64,000 bases of DNA. It comes from Mesostigma viride (taxonomy: Eukaryota; Streptophyta; Mesostigmatophyceae; Mesostigmatales; Mesostigmataceae). Of the stretch, positions 36,527-47,647 are shown piece after piece. Within the stretch, counting starts at the first letter, position 1. Every line of letters starts with the position of its first letter. Position numbers and translations under genes: made by a program. Below the pieces are notes generated by a model that saw only the letters and a list, made by a program, of their open reading frames with translations, searched no databases and had not been told where the DNA came from. The stretch is from NCBI GenBank assembly GCA_009746045.1, contig RPFO01000885.1:62001-126000 (forward strand). The letters run 5' to 3'.

Positions 36527-38106
36527 ATGGATGGATGGATGGATGGATGGATGGATGGATGGATGGATATTGGATGGATGGATGGATGGATGGATGGATG
36601 GATGGATGGATGGATGGATGGATGGATGGATGGATGGATGGATGGATGGATGGATGGATGGATGGATGGATGGATGGATGGATGGATGGATGGATGGATG
36701 GATGGATGGATGGATGGATGGATGGATGGATGGATGGATGGATGGATGGATGGATGGATGGATGGATGGATGGATGGATGGATGGATGGATGGATGGATG
36801 GATGGATGGATGGATGGATGGATGGATGGATGGATGGATGGATGGATGGATGGATGGATGGATGGATGGATGGATGGATGGATGGATGGATGGATGGATG
36901 GATGGATGGATGGATGGATGGATGGATGGATGGATGGATGGATGGATGGATGGATGGATGGATGGATGGATGGATGGATGATGGATGGATGGATGGATGG
37001 ATGGATGGATGGATGGATGGATGGATGGATGGATGGATGGATGGATGGATGGATGGATGGATGGATGGATGGATGGATGGATGGATGGATGGATGGATGG
37101 ATGGATGGATGGATGGATGGATGGATGGATGGATGGATGGATGGATGGATGGATGGATGGATGGATGGATGGATGGATGGATGGATGGATGGATGGATGG
37201 ATGGATGGATGGATGGATGGATGGATGGATGGATGGATGGATGGATGGATGGATGGATGGATGGATGGATGGATGGATGGATGGATGGATGGATGGATGG
37301 ATGGATGGATGGATGGATGGATGGATGGATGGATGGATGGATGGATGGATGGATGGATGGATGGATGGATGGATGGATGGATGGATGGATGGATGGATGG
37401 ATGGATGGATGGATGGATGGATGGATGGATGGATGGATGGATGGATGGATGGATGGATGGATGGATGGATGGATGGATGGATGGATGGATGGATGGATGG
37501 ATGGATGGATGGATGGATGGATGGATGGATGGATGGATGGATGGATGGATGGATGGATGGATGGATGGATGGATGGATGGATGGATGGATGGATGGATGG
37601 ATGGATGGATGGATGGATGGATGGATGGATGGATGGATGGATGGATGGATGGATGGATGGATGGATGGATGGATGGATGGATGGATGGATGGATGGATGG
37701 ATGGATGGATGGATGGATGGATGGATGGATGGATGGATGGATGGATGGATGGATGGATGGATGGATGGATGGATGGATGGATGGATGGATGGATGGATGG
37801 ATGGATGGATGGATGGATGGATGGATGGATGATGGATGGATGGATGGATGGATGGATGGATGGATGGATGGATGGATGGATGGATGGATGGATGGATGGA
37901 TGGATGGATGGATGGATGGATGGATGGATGGATGGATGGATGGATGGATGGATGGATGGATGGATGGATGGATGGATGGATGGATGGATGGATGGATGGA
38001 TGGATGGATGGATGGATGGATGGATGGATGGATGGATGGATGGATGGATGGATGGATGGATGGATGGATGGATGGATGGATGGATGGATGGATGGATCGA
38101 TGGATC
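36527..38106. repeat. 1.6-kb (ATGG)n array within the LINE A2 3' UTR
   Basis: About 390 ATGG units with only three internal irregularities (an ATATT near 36567 and 3-base units near 36978 and 37830), ending in two ATCG variants. It sits between the conserved LINE 3' end (GGGGAGTCACGGAGCATTA) and the LINE segment CAATCCTACCGGTCTAATCT. Other copies have only 3-4 units at this place. The MDGW/SIHP reading frames through it are artefacts of the repeat. Confidence 0.98.
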
Positions 38107-39100
38107 GATGGGAGCACGCAATCCTACCGGTCTAATCTATCTACAAAAAAATCCGGCCTATTCTATCTAATCTACAAAAACAGTCCTATGTTCTATCTAT
38201 GATGCGAGCGACCCTAGGGGTCTTGGCTGGCATGCCTCCCTCGTTTGCAAACACTGACGCTCCTTCCCCACTGCAGGGGGGTTGTTGTCCTCGATGACCT
38301 GGCTGGGCTCACTTGGCCTCAAGTCCATTCAATGAATTTGTCCAAATGACGGAGAGGCCTAGGCCCCCCATGTCCTCTACTAGCTGCTTGAAGTTGCGGG
38401 CCTTGCGGCGTCTAACCCGGCTAGGCTTGGCCCACGTGAGGAGGTTCCGGCCCTGCTGGGCGGGGCGCAGCTCTGCAGAGGCCGGGGCCTCGTGAGGTAT
38501 CTACCTGGTTGGCCGGTGCGAGCTAAGTGCCCTACTAGCATCAGACGCCGCTGCTTGTTGGTGCTGGTGATAAGTGCATGGCATGCCGAGATACAAGTCC
38601 TCCTCCCGTTGCGGGTCCATGTATGAGCAGCGTATCCTACACGAAAAATTGACCGCGCAGTGCTCATGTTGGTGACCGCGCCATCCAGCTTGTTGGCAAG
38701 GTCGGCAGTGAGAGTCCACGTCTCCGGGCCCCGTACGTAAGAACCGAGGGAGGACCAAGACCTTAAACAGGTTTTGTTTCTGTATAGCTAGCTTGCCCAA
38801 AGGCTTGCGCCACATGGCCCAGTATTGGCGTATATAAAGCGTGCCAGGCGAAGGAGATACAGTGGTCCACGTTGGCCTCGCAGCTGCATGGAGAGTAAGC
38901 TATACTATACCTGGGCAGCAACTTGACGCGGGCCCGATACTGGACTCGAGAGCCATCAACTAGGAGACGGAAAGAGATCGGGCGGGGGCTGAGTGAGTGA
39001 GCCCAATCGCCAGAGCCTCGGTCTTCTTGCGGACTTCAAGCCCCACCACACGGGCGCCGATTGCCAGGCAGTCAAGCCACGTACGTCTGCACGTGCTCAG

Positions 39101-40417
39101 CAGTGAACAGCCATACGGCGTATAATACGCCGTATGGCGCGTATTATACGCCATACGCAAGATTTCCGTATGGGTATGGGAAAAAAAATACGCACTGCGT
39201 ATGGTTTGCGTATTTTTTGCGTATTGCGTATTTTTTTGCGTATTTTTTGCGTATTTTTTGCGTATTTTTGCGTACGAAGTAGCTTCTGGCATCATTTTGG
39301 ACGGCACGTGGAGCCGGAACTAGACTGTATCTAGGCGACCTGGAACTCCGCGACAAATAAACGACATGCAGGTGCCAAGCTGGCCGTGCATGTACGACTG
39401 TACGTGCATTGCTGCAGATTGCTGCGTGTCGGACTAGGGTCTAGGAGACGAAGGACGAGGAAATTAGGTGACGAAGTTATGTTGTCTGCCAACAAGGGCG
39501 CGCATCTGGCACCTAACATTTAATCGTAGCACAATTGACATCCAGGCCCATGGCTAGCGACGGTGATGGTGTGGGTCTATGGAACACGATGATGACTGGG
39601 CCGACGAGATGCAGGCCGTATTCGAGACTGTCTGGACACACATCGTGAAAGAACAGACTCTCAACAAGAAAGGGCAGCCGACAGGTAACTACAAGCTAAG
39701 TGACGTGCACACTTTTGGATGCAGAATTCTCGGGTTCTACCACCCGAGCAAGGCTAGCACCCGCCATATCATGGGCGCTAACGTAACGCGAAGGAGGCAA
39801 GAGTGAGCGAGTGCAAGAGGCCGCCGGAGGCATTACGTCGCAGGCTGCGGGGTATTTGGTGTGACTCGCGATGCACATAAATGCCTTATTTAGCCATGCA
39901 GGCTGCTGCTAGCCAGCCACCGTACCATATGTGTTAATGGTTTAGGGAGCTGGGTCGGGTTGCTGGCATGCATGGTATCCTGCACGCTAGCCACATTGTT
40001 GGCAGCCCGTATGGATTCTTGCTTCATGTAGATCAATATTGCATGGTGGCTACCACGAGTAGGCAAGATGTCTGTTTCTGGCACAATGTCTTATTACTTT
40101 TGGCAAGTTGGCCGACTGACCGTGTGCTATTTACAGACATATTAATAACAACAGATGTACAATGCTTGTATTTGTAGGCATGCAGCGACGGCAACGGCAA
40201 TATTATGTGATGATGTGTTAAATAAAGGCAAGTGGTGTTGCAAGAACACAAAAAAAACATGCCTGATTGGTCAGAATGTTGAAGAACCCCCTGAACCATG
40301 CAAAAAACAGCATTTTCAAGAGTCCCCGTATGGTTTGCGTATTATACCCCGTATGGCGTATTATACACCATACACAAGGGCCCCGTATGGCTGCGTATTG
40401 CGTATGGCTGTACACTG
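39101..40417. mobile_element. hAT-type non-autonomous element with 8-bp duplication
   Basis: Ends CAGTGAACAGCCATACG and CGTATGGCTGTACACTG form 17-bp inverted repeats with one mismatch. The flanking 8-mer is GTGCTCAG on both sides (39093-39100 and 40418-40425). Joining the flanks restores the LINE A2 RT sequence. Subterminal DNA is rich in GCGTATTTTTTGCGTA repeats and GGCGTATAATACGCC palindromes, typical binding arrays for hAT transposases. No transposase is encoded. A 75-codon ORF (39579-39806, MEHDDDWADEMQAVF start) is present. Confidence 0.9.
39579..39806 (+). CDS. Small ORF inside the hAT element
   Basis: 75 codons with balanced composition, including DEMQAVFETVWTHIVKEQTL and RILGFYHPSKASTRHIMGAN. 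I do not recognise a family. It may be a captured host gene fragment or a remnant of the element's own transposase N-terminus. A GTAAC after AGGCAGCCGACAG could act as a donor. Expression is unknown. Confidence 0.3.
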   Translation: MEHDDDWADEMQAVFETVWTHIVKEQTLNKKGQPTGNYKLSDVHTFGCRILGFYHPSKASTRHIMGANVTRRRQE

Positions 40418-40509
40418 GTGCTCAGTGCCCTCGAAGAGGGTGCCGGTGTCGTCTGCATAGATGATGTCCCCTAGCCGAATCTCTGTTTCCGCCCCGCCAT
40501 GCCAGAAAC

Positions 40510-43336
40510 AACAACATGCAATGTTTCCTTGACCGGGGGGGCTCGCGCCCCCCCCCCCGCCGCTTCACCCCGAGACGGCCGCCCGCCTCGGGGTTGCCGG
40601 ACCCCCGCCGCCGCCAGCGCCCCCCTCCTCGGCCGTGGACTACCAAGTCACCCCGCCTTGCAGGAGGGCTGCCTTGCCACTGACGACGTCGTCCACCCCT
40701 TCACTTTGAAGGAACTGGACAGCGCCCTTGCTCGCCTGCGGTACGATGCGGCGGTCGGTGCCGACCACGTACCGTTTCTGCTGAGCTGCTGAAGACCCCT
40801 GATCCGGTGGTTAGGGAGTCTTCTGCTGGCGTTCTGCAACCGTGTCCTGCTTTCTGACGAGCGCCTCCGCCTGCTGAGTGGCAGACGGCCATCCGCGTCG
40901 AATGCTGTACAGGAAGGGCTTGCTGCTGCATGACCCCGGTAGTATACCGGGGTGCCTGCCTCCAGACCGCCGCACTGAAGGTCTTCATGCGCATGATGCT
41001 GCACAGGCTCGGCGCCGCGCTGGACCCACACCTGGGTGAGTCTCAGATGGGTTTCCGTCGTGGTCGTAACACTGTCATGGCTGTGTTTGTCGCGCGCCGG
41101 TTGATGGAGGAGGTGCGTCGCCTAATTCCCCCTGACAGTTTGCCGCTGGTCTTCATTTTTGTTGACTATATCAAGGCCTTTGATACGTTTCTCTGGGAGG
41201 CTCTTTGGGCCATCCTAGCTCTCGATCGGGTACCACCTGCGTTTATTGCTGCCATTCGCCAACTGTATGAGGGCTAGCTCACAGGCAGTAGTGCGGACTG
41301 CGGAAGGCACCACCCCACCATTCCCCCTTCACAACGGGGTGTGGCAAGGTTGGGTCCTGTCCCCATACCTGAACATTATTGTCGTGGATCACGTCATGCG
41401 CCGGGCACGTACGTGCGCGCTTTACTGCATGCTCTGAAGGGGTTCGAGCCAGGCTTGGACATCCTTAACGAGAAAGAGCGCACGGCGGGGTTAGACCTGG
41501 TTATACCGCCTGGCCGACCTGATTTATGCGGATGACACCACCCTCATCGCGAGCCCTGAGCACATTCAGACCTGGCTGGACTGTCTGGGCCTGGGGGCGC
41601 GGGCGGTGGGGTTGGAGATTAGTGTCAAAACTGCATGAGGCGATGGTGATTGGGGCCTCCAGTACACCACCGCTGCCGCGCCTGCTCGACGGGACGGAGG
41701 TCCCGTTCCGCGATCGCTTCAAACTGTTGGGGAGTTGGCTTCCTGACACTGCCGACGATGTGGACACCCGCATTGGCCTGGCCTGGACCAGGCTCCGTTC
41801 GCTCGACACCCACTGGCGCTCGAAGGGCCTGGGCGAGCACCGCAATTAAGCGCATGCTCTTCAAGGTCCTCGTCCTCACGGTACTCACGTATGGTGCCGA
41901 GGCGTGGACACTCACACCCAAACTGGCAGCTAGGCTCAACGGCACGGTTTACAGGATGCTCCGACAGGTCCTTAGCGTAGGGTTTTCCGAGCGCCCTTCA
42001 TCAGAGTCTTTGTATCATGCGGTATGCCTCGTATTTCGGACGAGATTAGGCAGCGTAGGATAGCATTTGTAGGACACCTTGCTCGCACCAGCCAGGTCGA
42101 CACCGCCCTTGGTCTGGCCGGCCCCCAGCGGCTTGGCCAGCCAGGGCGACACATTCTGACCTGGCCTGGCCCCAAAGGCATTCAATTACAATTCGTTCAA
42201 GTGGCCCGCCGGAGCGGCTGTACAATTTTTCCCAGTGAGCGCGCTGCCAAGTGTACTTGTGGGCAAATTTTTAGGTGCCCCGTCACTTCGAGGTACTAAA
42301 AATTAGGCTACGGTACGAATTCAGCGAATTTCAGCGAATTTTCAGTCGAACCAAAGGAAGTGACGCCAACTACCAAAAAGTTTCCGTTACGAATTTTCAG
42401 CCCAACACTCGCGCAAAATGAAGTGACGGCAACTACCAAAAAGTTTCCGTTACGAATTTTCACTCCCACACGTTTGCACAAAAGGAAGTGACGGCAACTA
42501 CCAAAACGTTTCCGTTACGAATTTTCAGTCCCACATTTCGCGCAAATTTTAGTAGGGCTGCACGCAAGCTACCTTTCAAAATTTTGCGCTAGTATGGAAC
42601 GCATTTCATTCGTCTGGAGGAACGCTGCCCGCCAACTACCCCCGTTCAGAAAGTTCCGCCGAAATTTACCCGAGATTTGGAAATCTGAACGTCCGCGCAA
42701 ATTTAAGTAGGGCTGCACGCAAGCTACCTTTCAAAATTTTGCGCAAGTATGGAACGCAATTCATTCGTCCGGAGGAATGCTGCTCGTCAACTGCCCCCGT
42801 TCAGAAAGTTGCGCCGAACTTTACTTGAGATTTGGAAATCTGAACGTGCGGTTGGAGTTTCGCGGGGAAACCCAAGTTCCCAAGTAATTCACCAATGACG
42901 CGCTTCGAACACTTGTCCGCTAAAACCTAAGCAGCCGCTCCGGCTGGCCACTTAAACGAAACTTGATTGGGCCAAAAGGATAGGGAAACCTGTCACGAAC
43001 TACATCCAGATGTTGCTGGACGACCTAGTGGTCCCAGCCCAGTTTGAACACCGCATCCACTCTCTCTCCCGTCTTTGGTCTGCCATGCAAGACAAGACGC
43101 GGTCACTGGCAGAAGATTGTCAAGGCTCACACGCCCGACCCTGTGGGCAAGCCCCCTCCCCCCAAGAGGAGGAGGCGTTTTGATGAGTAGTGTAGTTAGG
43201 CTTTTCTAGACTAGTTAGCCGTTTAGAGTTAGGTTAGTTCGATTACGCGGCTTCCTCCACTCCACCCATCCATCATGGAATATGTGCTACATGATCTCCC
43301 AACGGAGGCATATTATAATTTAATTTAATTTTTTTA
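40510..43336 (+). mobile_element. LINE family B copy B1, 5'-truncated
   Basis: Flanked by the 11-bp duplication ATGCCAGAAAC (40499-40509 and 43337-43347), which lies inside LINE A2. It carries a degenerate RT with HPFTLKELDSALARLRYDAA, SQMGFRRGRNTVMAVFVARR, FVDYIKAFDT, LIYADDTTLI and VLTYGAEAWTLT in shifting frames. It ends with AGGCGTTTTGATGAG-TAG and a TTTAA-rich tail ending in a T run. It is interrupted by a 787-bp inverted-repeat element (42183-42969). Confidence 0.88.
42183..42969. mobile_element. Inverted-repeat (foldback/MITE-like) element in LINE B1
   Basis: Ends share a 38-bp imperfect inverted repeat starting CAAT, with a well-conserved inner part (AAGTGGCC-GCCGGAGCGGCTG). Comparison with copy C at 44420-44445 shows it splits the LINE B sequence GGCATT / CCAAAAGG. 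Inside are three copies of a unit of about 62 bp (CCAAAAAGTTTCCGTTACGA region, 42365-42535) and two copies of a unit of about 165 bp (AGTAGGGCTGCACGCAAGCT). No clear target duplication and no ORF, so the superfamily is open. Confidence 0.7.
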
Positions 43337-43502
43337 ATGCCAGAAACGGTTGGCAACCTGCACCCCTGGTTTCCTACCCACAATGCGAGCAAACCACTTG
43401 CGCGCCTGAATCATTACGTATTCGACCACGATAATGAACAGGTCTAGGGCGACAGCACGCAGCCCTGCCACACACCCTTCTGTAAAGCTGGGTGAATCTG
43501 TA

Positions 43503-44030
43503 CGAATAGTTCATGGCAGGTCTACCAACCCGTCTGGGCCATGTCCTTGGGGCCAGGCCGCCCAGGTCAGGATATGCCGCCCTGGCTGGCCAAGCCGCTG
43601 GGGTCCGGCCAGGCCAAGGGCGGTGTCGTCTACCTGACAGACCAGTGCGAGAAAGATGTCCTATAAATGCTATCCTAAATGCATGCTCTGCCTAGTGCCT
43701 AATCTCATCCGTAATGCGGGGCCGGGATACCCGTATACAAAGACTCTAGATAACGATCTATGCGTGGTTGTCTCCTTGATCTATGCGTGGAAAACCCTAC
43801 ATTCATGTGCAAGACCTGTCGGAGCCTCCTGTAAATCGTGCCGTTCAGGGTGATCGATCAGCTTGCATGTCGGCCGTGAGCGTCCATGCCTCGGCGCCGC
43901 AGAAGGTGATCACCTTGAGGACCAGGACCTTTCAAGAAGAGCACGCGCTTAATTGTGGTCCTCACCCAGGTCCTTCCAGTGCCAAGAGGTGTTGAGCGAA
44001 CGGAGCCTGGCCCAGGCCAGGCCGATTAAA
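43503..44030 (-). mobile_element. LINE family B fragment D, right part
   Basis: A minus-strand continuation of the fragment at 36356-36440, separated from it by the LINE A2 insertion. It carries the RT C-terminal region in degraded form (CCTTGGGGCCAGG, GTTGAGCGAACGGAGCCTGG). Its right edge adjoins the AT tail of copy C. Confidence 0.72.
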
Positions 44031-44860
44031 TTAAATTAAATTAAATTAAATTAAATTATAACATGCGGCGTTGGGAGATCATGTAGCACATATTCCTTGA
44101 TGGATGGTGGAGTGGAGAGACTCGCCGCGTAATCTAACTAACCTAACGCTAATCTATCTAGTCGATCTAGAAGATCGATCTAGAAAAATCCTAACTACCC
44201 TACTCATCAAAACGCTGCCTCCTCTCATTGGGGGGAGGTGGCTTGCCCACAGGGTCGGGCGTGTGACTCAGCCTTGACAATCTTCTGCCACCGCGTCTTG
44301 TTCTGCATGGCAGTCCAAAGAAGGGAGAGAGAGTGGATGCGATATTCAAACTGGGCTGGGACCAGTAGGTCATCCAGCAACATCTGGGTATAGTTCGTGA
44401 CATGTTTCCCTACCCTTTTGGGAATGCCCTTGGGGCCAGGCCAGGTCAGAATATGCCGCCCTGGCTGGCCAAGCCGCTGGGGGCCTGCCAGACCAAGGGC
44501 GGTGTCGATCGACCTGGCTGGTGCGAGCAAGGTGTCCTACAAATGCTATAGCTACGCTGTCTAATCTCGTCCGAAATACGAGGCATGCCCTGATACAAAG
44601 ATTCTAATGCTGGGCGCTTGGAAAACCCTACGTTCAGGACCTGTCGGAGCATCCTGTAAACTGTGCCGTCTAGCTTAGCTGCCAGTGTGGGTGTGAGTGT
44701 CCACGCCTGAGTCGGCGCCATGCGTGGGCACCGTGAGGATGAGGACCTTGAAGAGCATGCGCTTGCGGTGCTCGCCCAGGCCCTTGGAGCGCCAGTAGGT
44801 GTTGAGCGAACGAAGCCAGGCCGATGCGGGTGTCCACATCGTTGGCGGTGGCTGAACGTT
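44022..44860 (-). mobile_element. LINE family B fragment C (3' end)
   Basis: A minus-strand 3' fragment ending in (TTTAA)n at 44026-44058. Translation gives WTLTPTLAAKLDGTVYRMLR, QGMPRISDEIRQR and a stop after a Lys/Arg-rich tail. It lacks the foldback element present in B1 and so shows the empty site. Confidence 0.82.
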
Positions 44861-45230
44861 AGCCAGCCATAATTTCAGTCCGCAGGTGGAGGTTATTGGT
44901 CCTGAGGATAGCCGCTACACTACCGCCTCGTCTGCCATTACAGTAGAGGACAGCTCGGATGAGGATTACATCCCCATCTAGTGCTTAATTAACGGTTGGG
45001 GGATGATGCAGACGATATTTGTGTATACTTATGCGTAATTATTTTTCTAATGAGATTAGCATAGTACTCCGTGGCATGCATGCCTTTGCGCATGACACGC
45101 AAGTACTTACTTACTTACTTAGCCATAATTTGAACGTACAAGGCGCCACACGTCTGTAATTAATTTCCACATCTGGACATTCATTTCGATAGTTGTCTCA
45201 CGTAATATCATCCTGAACGACTCCACCAAC
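44861..45230 (+). other. Short coding fragment and spacer
   Basis: 44868-44983 encodes GPEDSRYTTA and VEDSSDEDYIPI, then TAG: the end of an unidentified acidic protein, also found inverted at 36270-36355. The remainder to 45230 is AT-rich with an (ACTT)n tract at 45103-45120 and no gene. Confidence 0.5.
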
Positions 45231-45237
45231 GCGGAGA

Positions 45238-45364
45238 AGATAACAGCCTATGCTAGAGCTATCATGGTTCGGATCCTCCAGATTTCTGGACCGCACGTGC
45301 ACGCGTGCGCGCGCACACACACACACACAGATTGGCTCGACCCAGGTGTGCACACTGGTGCATT

Positions 45365-45410
<46 letters not shown>
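45238..45410. repeat. Repeat Y copy and (CA)n tracts
   Basis: 45238-45290 matches repeat Y (GATAACAGC, CATGGTTCGGAT, CCAGATTTCTGG). It is followed by (CA) tracts at about 45313-45329 and 45370-45411. Confidence 0.75.
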
Positions 45411-45414
<4 letters not shown>

Positions 45415-45450
45415 GCACACCAGCCAATCGGCTCGCCCTCAGGTGTGCAC

Positions 45451-45940
45451 CAGGGCTGGGTGTAAAGAGGGTCAGGGAGTTGACGTAACGTAAACACGTA
45501 AAATGGAAAAAAGGGTGACGTAAAATGTAAAATTGAGGTTTACGTGCGTAACGTAAAGACGTAACGTAACGTAAAAACGTAAAACCGCACAAAACCTCAT
45601 GCAAAAGCTCATATTTTCCACCATTTCCATGCAAAAACCAGACACTGCTGTCCGTGCACCACCTGCCGCGGCGCCGATGCGGTGCCATTAGGCCTACAAG
45701 AGCTCACTAGAGCCCCTTCACCTTGCAACCATCTGCCGACATTCCCACACGGGTTTACGTTACGTCCTCTTTACGTTACGTTTTTACACGTAAAATGACG
45801 TAGAAAGGCAACGTAAAGGACGACGTACGTAAAGGCATTACGCGCCCATTTTTGCCACGTAAAGCATAGCGTAAAACACACGTAATTACGTCAACATAAT
45901 TACGTGTCACGTAACGTAAACCCTTTTACGCCCAACCCTG
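45451..45940. mobile_element. hAT-type MITE (family h1) with perfect 8-bp duplication
   Basis: 490 bp starting CAGGGCTGGGTGTAAA and ending TTTACGCCCAACCCTG, flanked by GTGTGCAC at 45443-45450 and 45941-45948. The interior consists largely of TAACGTAAA/TTTACGTTA motifs. Same family as 12290-12832. Non-coding. Confidence 0.9.
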
Positions 45941-45948
45941 GTGTGCAC

Positions 45949-46332
45949 GCTGGTGCTTGCAAATCAACCACATCCAAATAGATATCCACCCATGCACCAA
46001 TTGTCTTATTAAAAATGTAATATTCTACAAATGGCAACAACGAAATATGCACGCCAACATCCCCCCCAAGCCCTGTGGTACTATGCTTTTCTCTACAGCA
46101 AAGAGAGAAACATGCAGAGGGCAAGGCGCTCATGTAAGTGTCTCGTAACCAGCATGCATGCTCCCGGCAATTATTAACTAGCCCTGGTTTGATTAGATCT
46201 CCCGCTTGGGTATGTGGGCCTAGGAATAACTTAGCAGGCAGCAAGTGGCAGACACTTGAATATGTACCAGACGTGTCTGCATAACTATACTGCCTTTCTG
46301 GCATGGCGGACATAGCCCCACGCATCAAACCC
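45949..46332. other. Intergenic, nothing recognised
   Basis: No ORF with family resemblance and no repeat that I can identify. Confidence 0.5.
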
Positions 46333-46580
46333 CTACTTCACTTCTGGGGTGGCCCACCGCCCGGAGACTGCACCAATAAAGCAGTCATTTGACAGGGGAG
46401 CAAACTTCTCCCCAGCATGATCCTCCCGTGGCACGGTTGGGCACTTCCAACCCTTCACCATGTACAAAGACACGGGACGCACCGGTGTGCCCTCATGGCA
46501 ACCCACAACTTGCCACGTGCTCAGCTCGAAAACACAACGGGATCCATGCGCCCCCAAACACACTGCTGGAGCTGAAACGA
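46333..46580 (-). CDS. Coding-like segment, unknown protein
   Basis: On the minus strand a frame with protein-like composition reads FELSTWQVVGCHEGTPVRPV, VSLYMVKGWKCPTVPREDH and EKFAPLSNDCFIGAVSGRWA, then TAA at 46333. It could be a final exon of the Caprin-like gene, if a CCG|GTAGGC donor at its apparent stop is used instead. It could also be an independent gene fragment or an element. I do not recognise it. The plus-strand frame across the same DNA looks less natural. Confidence 0.35.
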
Positions 46581-46801
46581 AAGAGTTTGTTAAAACCCAG
46601 TGTGGCCACCTGGCGCCTCGCTCTGTCCAGTTGCCGCTCTGCCGCCTCCAACCCGATGACTCCAAACTCCGATTTGAATTAGTCAACAACTGCTGGCGCC
46701 TCCCGACAGCCTTCCTCGCCCCCATCACCCCACCCCCTGTGCAAATCAAAAATCTGTTGGCTTCTCGGCCTCATGTAAGCCTGCCAGGACACACGCGCCG
46801 C

Positions 46802-47583
46802 CTACCGGGCCGCCCCCATGCCAGCTGGCTGTGCTTGGGGTGTCGCGTTACGGTTGCCTTGGAACTGGGAAGCACCCCCCCCTTGGGGCATGTTACCGCC
46901 GCCCCCACCACCACGCCCGCCACCCCCACGACCACGGTGGCCACCCCCACCCCTCCCACCACGGCCGTGAGAGATAATGCTGGCCCCCTCCCCACCCTGT
47001 GGGGCATTCGACTGCCCACCAAACGAGTCATACACGCCGTAGGGCCCCCCTCCTGGGCGCACCCCATTGCCCATTCCCATGTTGCCGCCCCCGCGTCCCG
47101 CGTTGTTGTTGTTGGCACCCTGGCCAGGGGCCGTGTTCCCGTTCCCACCCCCAGGGGCGGTGCTGACAGGGCCGCCCGTGGGGCCACCCCGACCGCCGCC
47201 GGCTGTGCCCTCACCACCCCCACGACCGCGGCGTCCTCCGCCCCTCCTCTCCCCACCCATGCCACGGTTGCCAAACCCTCCCCTGCGCGCGCCGCGGGGG
47301 ACCACCCCCGGTGCCCCCTCCCCGATCACTCTCGGCGGCGCTGGCTGCAGCAGCTCCGTGGGCAGGCCCATTGGGGGCATCTGCTCCAGGGGGTCCATGC
47401 CCATCTGCGAGAGGGGGACAAGTGAGTAGTAAAACCACACGGGTAGGGGGTGGGAGTGAATGGGCACAGAAAGGGGGGCGGGGGGGTGGGGTGGGAAGGC
47501 CAGGGAAATGGTGGGTATGTTAATATAGTACATGAATGCAGGCTGGTGGGGGTGGGGGTGGTGTCTCGGACGGGGGCGGGGCC

Positions 47584-47647
<64 letters not shown>

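Larger units (their letters stand above)
36441..43494 (-). mobile_element. LINE family A copy A2, 5'-truncated, interrupted
   Basis: A minus-strand copy flanked by the 8-bp duplication AATCTGTA (36433-36440 and 43495-43502). It starts at the RT motif-B region (43494 down to 43348, KGVWQGCVLSP) and resumes at 40498-40426 with the YADD region. It then continues at 39092-38220 with the thumb/C-terminus (KVLVLP, RLMLVGHLA) and ends in the 3' UTR and AT tail at 36441. Its gaps are explained by a plus-strand family B LINE (40510-43336), a hAT element (39101-40417) and a giant (ATGG)n expansion (36527-38106). All coding parts are frameshifted. Confidence 0.88.

Noticed and set aside
36504-38202. Several 400-550-codon MDGW or SIHP ORFs
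   Set aside because: All frames and both strands of (ATGG)n are open; the array sits in a LINE 3' UTR.
46460-47425. 321-codon plus-strand ORF
   Set aside because: It runs antisense through the RGG exon of the Caprin-like gene; Pro/Thr-rich composition is the complement of Gly/Arg codons.
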